From NCBI GenBank assembly GCA_910586725.1, contig CAJUJL010000008.1, forward strand, positions 1 through 64,000: a DNA stretch of 64,000 nt, written 5' to 3'. The notes under the pieces are model-generated. The model was not told where the DNA came from. It did not search any database and was given only the letters and a program-made list of their open reading frames with translations. Numbering within the stretch: position 1 is the stretch's first letter; every line of letters begins with the position of its first letter. This DNA comes from an uncultured Lachnospiraceae bacterium. GTDB lineage: Bacteria; Bacillota; Clostridia; Lachnospirales; Lachnospiraceae. Positions 8,443-14,881 of this stretch are shown in pieces. The translations under genes and the position numbers were made by a program.

Positions 8443-8501
8443 AAAAGGTCGGCCTCCTTTGTCTGCGCTTGTTTTTCGTAAGATGGGGATAAGAACAAAC
8501 A

Positions 8502-8526
8502 ACGGCGCTTATATTTGCAGCGCCGT
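8502..8526. terminator. 7-bp perfect hairpin in the gap before the late genes
   Basis: ACGGCGC pairs with GCGCCGT around an 11-base loop. On the minus strand the following bases are T-rich but mixed (TGTTTGTTCTT). A second small stem (AACGC/GCGTT) lies at about 8580-8597. The gap may hold a terminator for the polymerase operon and a start site for the tube operon. Confidence 0.45.
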
Positions 8527-8635
8527 CATTTGTCAGAAGAAATGAAAATAGCATTGTAATCCACTACTGTAAACATAACAACGCAAAAAAGCGTTCAGAG
8601 CCTGTAAAATCAGGCGTTATGCAAATTTTTCTAAA

Positions 8636-9466
8636 TCAAACCTTCCTTATATACCGCATCTTTTCCCGGCTTTTGATCCGGTTTTGCTCTTTTGCGCAGG
8701 CGGGGCAGAATAAAATCCGGTTGTTTGTTTTTTCGATCAGCGTACCGCACAGTTTGCAGGAAGTATATTTTTTGTTTCTGCCTCGTTTGATGCCAAAATA
8801 TTCGATGTGATAATTTTTCATATAATTTTCAAGGCTTTTGCAAAAATATTTGACGTAAAAATTGTCTTCGTTGATAAAATCGTATAGAATTTGCGGATCC
8901 TGGTCTGTTTCAAACTCTTCCGTTAATTTACAATTTTCAAATATTTTGCAGAAAAAAGATTCTATTACGGTCTTGAAATCGTTCCATGGTAAATATATTT
9001 TCTGTTTCTGGCAGCGTTGTTTTTCCTGGCGGGCAAGGTCCATGGCGCGTTCGATTTCGGCATTCCATGCGTCCAAATCGGTCTGATTTCCGTCCAGCCA
9101 TTGAAAATACAGCTGTTTGGGCGTTCCAAGAAATGCCAGATATTCTTTTGTAAGAATAATTTCCGGATCAAAATACCGGGAATAAAGGTTGTTGATTTTC
9201 TGGCGCAGCAGGCTGGGCCAGTCCGTTTCTTTTGAGATCCGTTTATATTTTTTGTACGGTATATTTGACCAGGAGGCAAAAAAGCGTCCTTCGTCTGTTT
9301 TCAGAAGGTTTTTTTGGACAAAAAAATGAATCGTTCCGGTATAGACCCGCCGTTTGTTGCCGTTGGACCAGATCCGGCTGCAAAAAGAGCGAAAAATAGC
9401 TTCTTTTTCCTGAATGAGCGCGGCGTTTTTATAATCTTCTATGATTTCGTATAAGTAAGGATCTAT
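8636..9466 (-). CDS. Zinc-ribbon protein translationally coupled to the RNA polymerase
   Basis: This 276-aa protein is mostly basic and helical, and ends in a zinc ribbon. Its two CxxC knuckles (CKLC and CPAC) are spaced by about 17 residues in the last 45 residues. No ATG, GTG or TTG stands near the beginning. The best start is ATA at 9466, preceded by GGGAGGTAG and overlapping the TAG stop of the polymerase gene, which suggests coupled initiation. A longer frame reaches 9943 but runs entirely inside the polymerase gene and is probably not used. Function is unknown. A nucleic-acid-binding partner of the polymerase would fit the zinc ribbon and the overlap, but that is inference. Confidence 0.65.
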   Translation of the reverse strand: MDPYLYEIIEDYKNAALIQEKEAIFRSFCSRIWSNGNKRRVYTGTIHFFVQKNLLKTDEGRFFASWSNIPYKKYKRISKETDWPSLLRQKINNLYSRYFDPEIILTKEYLAFLGTPKQLYFQWLDGNQTDLDAWNAEIERAMDLARQEKQRCQKQKIYLPWNDFKTVIESFFCKIFENCKLTEEFETDQDPQILYDFINEDNFYVKYFCKSLENYMKNYHIEYFGIKRGRNKKYTSCKLCGTLIEKTNNRILFCPACAKEQNRIKSREKMRYIRKV

Positions 9467-12006
9467 GGTTCGTCTACCTCCCTGTATGTATAGTATTTTC
9501 CGAGATATTCCAGAGCGCCGTTCTCTTCGCAGGAGGATTCCCGGATGGAAATCTTTTTGGAACCGGATGCGTTGGCTTTTAAATTTTTGAGAATATAGTC
9601 GCCATAGCCTGTCCATGCAAGGGATTTGCTGATGGAGCGGGTGTTGTAGGAGGCTTTGATGACGTAGTTGGCAATCAGCTCTTCCGAAAGAGGAATTTGC
9701 TTTGCCAGCTCTTTTTGAAAGCGTCTTTTGATTTCCTCCATTTGAAAGCTCTGGGGATTTTGTTTCATATGGGCGCGAAGCTCGTTGGCATACGTGTTGA
9801 CGGCTCTTCTGGCGGCGCGAAGGTATGCGGGATTGCTTACATCCAGTGTTTGGTTTAAGACGCGTTTCTGCAAAACGCCAAAATCCGCGTCGTCGTTTTT
9901 CCACAAAAAGCGTTTTTTCTCCCATGTGCAGATATAGTCGCAAAGCTCATTCATGGGCGACGGAGAGTAGTAGGCGTTCTTTTTGTACGTTTCCATTTTG
10001 GCCGGATAGTTGTAAAGCAGGAAATAGGGAATCTGCTTTACGTATTTTTTCAGCCCACGGTTCATCTGCCAGCGAAAGCCCGTTTTCAGAAAATCAATCT
10101 CTTTGCCCTGAAAAATGCGAAGCAGGGAAGCATAGTCGTCATATTTTTTGCGGATCGTTTGGCTTGTTGTATATCTGTTTTCAACGCTGGTCGCCGTATT
10201 TGTAATTTCTCCGATCCGGCTGTCTCTTGTCATGCATTCATATTCTATGAGATTTTCTTTTGTATACGGTTTGGATTTGGCAGTCGCTTTGTCATGGACG
10301 TCTAAAATAACAGGCTTTTCTATTTTTGCGTCTATGACAAACGGATCATCGCACAAAAAGAATATATCTCCGTCAAAGTCCGCGCCGCCCTGTTGGGGAG
10401 CCGATATGTCGTGCATATTAAACATCACGACGTCCTGGTCTTTGAAATGGGAAAACCATCGTTGGATCACGTCGCTTTGTGCATTTTGAATCCGGTTTAC
10501 TTCCGACGGATCCACAAGCGGGGAGCGGAACGAGAGCAGAGGGCCGCAACCGAAATTGCCGCTGTATACTTCTCCTTTTTTCAGGCAGCCTGTCGGTTCT
10601 TCCCCGGCAGCGTATTGCAGGTATCCGATCATATCCCCGACCCCGGTATGATAAAATCCCGAGCAGTAAATTTTGCCCACTTTTGCCTCGTCAATTGCTT
10701 TTTTTAATTTCCGGTACAAAAACTGCCGGACGGCCGGATCGTTTCGCATTTCATCATCCATAAGAAGAGCTTTTAAATAGACGCTTTTGGGTTCATACGT
10801 TTCGGTGTCCGAAATACCCATAAATTTGTACGTATAAAATTTGTCTCCCCGAATGATTTTTTCATAAAGACCGGTTGTGTATTTGGCCAGACGAATTATT
10901 TTTCCGTCGTTGTTTTCATCCAGAATGTCATAGTTTTTCAGATCCTTTTTTTCATAACACGCAATATAATTTGGATTCCATAAATCCAGGCATTGCAGAT
11001 ACTGAAAATTCATCCGCGTATACTTATTCAGGGATTTGATATGGTGGCTGAACTTGCTGATTCCAAGCTTAAACTGATATTTTCGGAGCGTTTTTTGATA
11101 TTGTACCCATGCCTGGTTTCCGTATTTTTCAAAAAACAGTTTGTGGCCTTTGAACATGGAAACGTTCCATATGCAGTCGATTTCTTCAACCGGATGCCGC
11201 TTCCCATAAATATCCGTAATGTGCGAAACGCCCCATTCCTTTAAGATCTTTCTGAAAGGGACATAAACGGAATAGCCCTTTATAAACGGAAGTCTGATTT
11301 GAAAGCCGGCCGCATCATAAGAAAGTCCCATCTGTCTTCCCGCTTCTTCCATAAAATCATGCTCGTGGCATCCGCATCCATCAAACGGAGATATGGTTAA
11401 ATCGTGAACCCCTTCTTCGATTTCTTTGGCCCTATACGATATTTGTCTGCCAGTTTCCGGATCGGTAAACGATTTTTCTTTCTCCGTTACATATTTTATG
11501 TATTGATCTTTTAAAATTTTTTGAAATTCACCAATGATTACAATGTTTGGCATATAACCCTTGATCAGCGTACACGAACTAAAAGCCAGGCATCTCTGCG
11601 CTTCGTATTTTGAAATGACGCATTCGTCAATCGCAATATCCATTTGCGTAATCGCATATAATTCATCAAAAAACGCATCGCACACAAAGGCGGTGATTCC
11701 GTCCTTTGCCTGGGAAGCCGATTTGCCAAAACGATTATAATGAACGCCGTTATACCAAAAGCCATCCGCCAAAACGCGTTTTAAGTCTCCTTCCTGCCGA
11801 ATGCTTTTCTGCGCTACGACCAGAATGACCTCGCTGATATGCATAGAAGATTTCCCGCGAAGCCTCTCTAACTGGTCAAAAAGAAGAGAAGGGGGCTGCG
11901 CAACCAGATAATCGCGGCAAATTTCTTCCTCTCTGTCAATCGACACGCAAAAGTCCTGTTCGATCAGTTCTTTGAGCGGTATTTTGATCAACGTATATTG
12001 TGTCAT
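9463..12006 (-). CDS. Single-chain two-barrel (YonO/RdRP-like) RNA polymerase
   Basis: This 847-aa protein contains GGADFDGDIFFL at residues 540-551. This matches the metal-binding DbDGD signature of the second double-psi beta-barrel in single-chain RNA polymerases such as YonO of phage SPbeta and eukaryotic RNA-dependent RNA polymerases. About 40 residues upstream is FRSPLVDPSEVNR (493-505), a position where the first barrel of the family has a conserved Arg-Pro element. A basic KTGFRW segment (641-646) lies downstream. Length fits YonO (about 900 aa). The start at 12006 follows AAAGGAGGATGGC and overlaps the stop of the 68-aa gene (ATGA). Likely role: transcription of the island's late genes, as YonO does for SPbeta. 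Polymerase activity is inferred from the motif, not shown. Confidence 0.8.
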   Translation of the reverse strand: MTQYTLIKIPLKELIEQDFCVSIDREEEICRDYLVAQPPSLLFDQLERLRGKSSMHISEVILVVAQKSIRQEGDLKRVLADGFWYNGVHYNRFGKSASQAKDGITAFVCDAFFDELYAITQMDIAIDECVISKYEAQRCLAFSSCTLIKGYMPNIVIIGEFQKILKDQYIKYVTEKEKSFTDPETGRQISYRAKEIEEGVHDLTISPFDGCGCHEHDFMEEAGRQMGLSYDAAGFQIRLPFIKGYSVYVPFRKILKEWGVSHITDIYGKRHPVEEIDCIWNVSMFKGHKLFFEKYGNQAWVQYQKTLRKYQFKLGISKFSHHIKSLNKYTRMNFQYLQCLDLWNPNYIACYEKKDLKNYDILDENNDGKIIRLAKYTTGLYEKIIRGDKFYTYKFMGISDTETYEPKSVYLKALLMDDEMRNDPAVRQFLYRKLKKAIDEAKVGKIYCSGFYHTGVGDMIGYLQYAAGEEPTGCLKKGEVYSGNFGCGPLLSFRSPLVDPSEVNRIQNAQSDVIQRWFSHFKDQDVVMFNMHDISAPQQGGADFDGDIFFLCDDPFVIDAKIEKPVILDVHDKATAKSKPYTKENLIEYECMTRDSRIGEITNTATSVENRYTTSQTIRKKYDDYASLLRIFQGKEIDFLKTGFRWQMNRGLKKYVKQIPYFLLYNYPAKMETYKKNAYYSPSPMNELCDYICTWEKKRFLWKNDDADFGVLQKRVLNQTLDVSNPAYLRAARRAVNTYANELRAHMKQNPQSFQMEEIKRRFQKELAKQIPLSEELIANYVIKASYNTRSISKSLAWTGYGDYILKNLKANASGSKKISIRESSCEENGALEYLGKYYTYREVDEP

Positions 12007-12209
12007 GCCATCCTCCTTTCCGCCTCCCGGCGCCGGTTCCGATTTTCCCCGTTCCTTTCGCACTCCCGGTCAAAAGCCAGATCATAAAGAATACGGGCCG
12101 CAAGATCCGAGAGGCTTGTTCGATAATCAAAGTCGCTGAAAAAAATCTTTCCTCCATAATGAACATGTGTCTCATCATAAATTGTTGTATTACAATATTC
12201 GTTTTTCAT
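12003..12209 (-). CDS. Small hypothetical protein preceding the RNA polymerase
   Basis: This 68-aa protein has an acidic and aromatic N-terminal half and a highly charged C-terminal tail (RECERNGENRNRRREAERR). The start at 12209 has SD GGAAAGGAG upstream. Its stop overlaps the start of the polymerase gene by four bases (ATGA), so the two are translated together. It may be an assembly or regulatory partner of the polymerase; no family is recognised. A TATAAT hexamer lies about 25-30 bases upstream on the minus strand, but without a convincing -35. Confidence 0.6.
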   Translation of the reverse strand: MKNEYCNTTIYDETHVHYGGKIFFSDFDYRTSLSDLAARILYDLAFDRECERNGENRNRRREAERRMA

Positions 12210-12260
12210 AATAAAAAATCTCCTTTCCAATTATAAAAATCCCATCGAAGCAAAACGTCC

Positions 12261-12402
12261 GTTGAATAGAAAATACAATTTCGTTGCCGGGAGCGCTTGC
12301 GCTTGTTGACGCTCGCAGCGGTACGTAAGACGCCAAAATACGGCGTCTAAGTACCTGCGGCGTCAAAAATCCCTGCAACTGAAATCGTATTTTCTACTCA
12401 AC
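12261..12402. repeat. 142-bp palindromic element, copy 1
   Basis: This is an imperfect palindrome of 142 bp. Outer arms GTTGAATAGAAAATAC (from 12261) and GTATTTTCTACTCAAC (to 12402) pair. At the centre AGACGCC (12328-12334) and GGCGTCT (12342-12348) pair around AAAATAC. The inner part of about 65 bp, including GCTCGCAGCGGTACGTAAG, is nearly identical to the inverse of copy 2 at 12735-12876. The outer arms differ between copies but remain self-complementary in each. Confidence 0.8.
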
Positions 12403-12734
12403 TGCGATTGTGGGGACGGGAGGTTTTTGATCATAAGGCTCCGTGTAATCTCCTTTGCCAAAACGCTATTCAGAGTGAAAAGCTCATCGCTTCTAAAATC
12501 AACGGTGCGAAGTCATTAAAAAGGCTTTTACACAATCCCTTATTCTTCGTTGTCATTTGGCATTGCCAAATCATCAATCCTAAAAATAGCAATACCTCCC
12601 CCAAAACCATTCGTCCCCGTAAAGCCATCGTTTCCCCCAATAGCATACGAAGCCAATAAAAAGAGCCCCCTGCAACCCCCTGATCCCTCAAAGCCATTCG
12701 GCGTTGCGAGCCTGTTAATTTCAAGAACGTAGTT
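12403..12734. other. Segment between two inverted palindromic elements
   Basis: These 332 bases carry no convincing gene. Open frames on both strands here lack ribosome binding sites and show unusual composition (runs of Pro or Gly codons from C-rich stretches). A small perfect palindrome ATTTGGCA/TGCCAAAT sits near 12555-12571. Flanked by the two inverted 142-bp copies, the segment could be invertible or be a remnant of a small mobile unit. Confidence 0.5.
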
Positions 12735-12876
12735 GTACCACCAAGGGCTGCAATTGAGACGCAGGGCCGTTTGCCGCCGCCGGTACTTAGACGCCGTATT
12801 TTGGCGTCTTACGTACCGCTGCGAGCGGCAATAAGCGCAAGCGGGCCCAGCGGCCAATTGCAGTCCTTGGTGGTAC
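12735..12876. repeat. 142-bp palindromic element, copy 2 (inverted)
   Basis: This is exactly the same length as copy 1 and in opposite orientation. Outer arms GTACCACCAAGGGCTGCAAT and ATTGCAGTCCTTGGTGGTAC pair. The core AGACGCC (12789-12795) and GGCGTCT (12803-12809) flank GTATTTT. Core sequence is shared with copy 1 while outer arms are unrelated to those of copy 1. Confidence 0.8.
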
Positions 12877-13004
12877 AGCGGACGTCCCCAAACAACACCC
12901 CATCGCATCCCCGAATGCTTCCCCCCTCTTATAAGTTCTCTGTTTTTTTCTAAATGCGCCCACTCCAAGCAAGAACAAATGTTCCATATTTTTCCAAAAA
13001 CCTA

Positions 13005-13033
13005 TTGACAACGAAGAACGTACGTTCTATAAT
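13005..13033 (+). promoter_or_regulatory. Consensus sigma-A promoter of the sigma/DUF262 gene
   Basis: TTGACA (13005-13010) and TATAAT (13028-13033) are both perfect consensus hexamers with the optimal 17-base spacer. The start codon follows about 30 bases downstream. Such a strong promoter needs repression, which the overlapping LexA-type box would provide. Confidence 0.9.
13015..13028. promoter_or_regulatory. LexA (SOS) box between -35 and -10
   Basis: AGAACGTACGTTCT is a perfect 14-bp palindrome. Its inner GAACGTACGTTC fits the Gram-positive LexA/DinR consensus CGAACRNRYGTTYC at every core position; only the outermost C/G and C/T bases deviate. It fills the promoter spacer and touches the -10 hexamer, so a bound repressor would block RNA polymerase. 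This points to induction by DNA damage. Confidence 0.8.
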
Positions 13034-13063
13034 GATGGCAAATAAGACTGGAAGGTGAAATGA

Positions 13064-14812
13064 TTGGGGAAATATGTAGATTTTTATTGCAAAGATTACA
13101 ATAAGGAATTAAAGAAAATCGTAAACGCCATGCTCCAACGTGATTTTGGATGGATTGCGCAGAAAGACTATGATGATTTTTATTCCTACGCGGCCCAGGT
13201 TGTATGGGAATGTGAAGAATCGTTTGATGAGACGAAAGGGATTTCGTTTCACAACTACCTGCTTCCCTGTATCAGCCGCAGGATAAGAACCCGAATTACA
13301 TATATGAACCGCGGCAAAAGGATCCAAAAAGATGACGCGGGCAATTATATCTGCACGCTTTCTATGGAAGAGCTTGGCCGGGATTTAAGTCAAGGTGCGG
13401 ACGTAAGCTGTTTGCAGGGGGATTTTGATCTGGAGCTTGCGGTAGAAGGCCGGTCGGAGGGATTTCAGGAAAAGAGAGTGGAGCAGTATATGCGGGGCTT
13501 GCTGAAAGTGCAGCGTCAGATTGTGAAGATGAAGATGGAGAGGATTCCGGTTTCCATGATTAAGACCAGGTTAAAGTTGAGCGATAAGCAGTATCGGAAG
13601 CATTGCAGAGAATTGAAGTCTTTTGCCAGCGCCGGGATGCTTTATCGCAGTCAGAGACAGGCAGATTGCAGGAAAGGAGAAGATATGGCAGATACGCAGG
13701 TACATTCGATGGAGAGCTGCAAAACGGATAAAATCAGCATTGCTTCTATTATAAAGAAAATAGACAGACGCACGATTCGTTTTGATCATCCGCTGCAAAG
13801 AGAATCCGATCAGTGGTCTATGGCGATGAAGGGGAATTTAATTTCGGATATTTTACAGGGGAATAAGCTGCATCCTTTGATTTTTGCGGAGCAGATAGTA
13901 AACGGGACGGCTGTAATATGGGATCTGGACGGCAAACAGAGGTGTACGAACGCGTACTTATTTTATAAGGACGGCTATAAAGTTTCAAAGAATGTCCGCC
14001 GGTTTTTGATCCGCTACCAGGTCATTGAAAAAGACGCGGAAGGCCGGGAGCTTTTGGACGAGGGCGGTTATCCCCTTGTCAAGGTGGCGGAGTTTGATAT
14101 ACGGGGCAAGAAATTTTCTGATTTGCCGGAAGAATTAAAGGACCGTTTTCTGGATTATAGTTTTAATTATGACCAGTATTTGAATTGTACGGAAGCTGAT
14201 ATTGGCTATCATATTGAGCGGTATAACGATGGAAAGCCCATGACGGCTTCTCAGAAAGGGATTGCCAGGCTGGGTACGCGGTTTGCGGAAGCCGTCCGGG
14301 AGATTTCCGGGATGTCTTTTTTCAAAAATGTAGGAAATTATAAGACGTCGGAATTTAAAAACGGGACGATTTCCCGCGTAGTCGTCGAGTCCGTTATGAC
14401 AGCGAAATTTTTGGATCACTGGAATAAGAACCAGGAAATCATGTGCGGGTTTTTAAAAGACCATGCGTCGATGCAGGATTTTGATGATTTTCGGGAAATG
14501 GTACTGCGCCTGGAGCGCGTTTTGACGGAAGAGACGGCTGTTTTGTTTCATGCAAGGGACAGCTTTCTCTGGTTCGGCCTGTTTTTCCGGTTTATGCAGA
14601 CCGGGCAAAAAGATGAGAAATTCACAGAATTTATGTCCGCTTTTTCCGCGTCGCTGCATGAAAAGAGGGTCGGAGATATGACGTATGATGAACTGTGCGT
14701 CGATAAAAAGACCAAAAAGGCCAGACCGACAAAAGACAAATCCATTGTAGTACAGAAAATGAAACTGCTGGAAAAACTGATGTTTGATGAATTCCTTGTG
14801 AATGCCTATTGA
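13064..14812 (+). CDS. Sigma-70-like / DUF262 (ParB-like nuclease fold) fusion protein
   Basis: This is a 582-aa open frame. Residues 1-90 resemble sigma-70 region 2: an acidic-aromatic helix DDFYSYAAQVVWE, FDETKGISFHNYL, and a basic end RTRITYMNRGKR. Residues 140-195 look like a region-4 helix-turn-helix. Residues 215-582 form a DUF262-like domain with QRESDQW near 245-251 and the signature DGKQR at 289-293 (DGQQR in the family). The start is TTG at 13064 behind GGAAGGTGA. A second strong SD and ATG occur in frame at codon 208, between the two domains. The gene lies under an SOS-type promoter and diverges from the RNA polymerase operon. It may steer transcription of the island; the DUF262 part may be regulatory or a nuclease. 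Confidence 0.7.
   Translation: MGKYVDFYCKDYNKELKKIVNAMLQRDFGWIAQKDYDDFYSYAAQVVWECEESFDETKGISFHNYLLPCISRRIRTRITYMNRGKRIQKDDAGNYICTLSMEELGRDLSQGADVSCLQGDFDLELAVEGRSEGFQEKRVEQYMRGLLKVQRQIVKMKMERIPVSMIKTRLKLSDKQYRKHCRELKSFASAGMLYRSQRQADCRKGEDMADTQVHSMESCKTDKISIASIIKKIDRRTIRFDHPLQRESDQWSMAMKGNLISDILQGNKLHPLIFAEQIVNGTAVIWDLDGKQRCTNAYLFYKDGYKVSKNVRRFLIRYQVIEKDAEGRELLDEGGYPLVKVAEFDIRGKKFSDLPEELKDRFLDYSFNYDQYLNCTEADIGYHIERYNDGKPMTASQKGIARLGTRFAEAVREISGMSFFKNVGNYKTSEFKNGTISRVVVESVMTAKFLDHWNKNQEIMCGFLKDHASMQDFDDFREMVLRLERVLTEETAVLFHARDSFLWFGLFFRFMQTGQKDEKFTEFMSAFSASLHEKRVGDMTYDELCVDKKTKKARPTKDKSIVVQKMKLLEKLMFDEFLVNAY
13671..13687 (+). promoter_or_regulatory. Internal ribosome binding site and start codon
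   Basis: GGAAAGGAG is followed five bases later by an ATG (13685) that is in frame with the sigma/DUF262 gene at codon 208. It falls exactly at the linker between the two domains. It would yield a free DUF262 protein of 375 aa in addition to the full fusion. Confidence 0.6.
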
Positions 14813-14881
14813 TTTTTTGCCGCAATAAACCGACATATTATGTAACAGTCTATAGTTTAAGCAGGATAAGAGGGATAGCAT

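Noticed and set aside
9467..9943. Upstream extension of the zinc-ribbon frame to an ATG at 9943
   Set aside because: It lies wholly inside the polymerase gene in another frame, has no SD, and its composition is that of an out-of-frame shadow.
12261..12402. Integron-type attC site
   Set aside because: The ends read GTTRRRY...RYYYAAC-like in the wrong order for attC and copy 2 lacks them altogether; no integron integrase is present.
12540..12968. 142-codon minus-strand open frame across palindromic copy 2
   Set aside because: It runs through a non-coding palindrome, has no SD and shows no protein-like composition.
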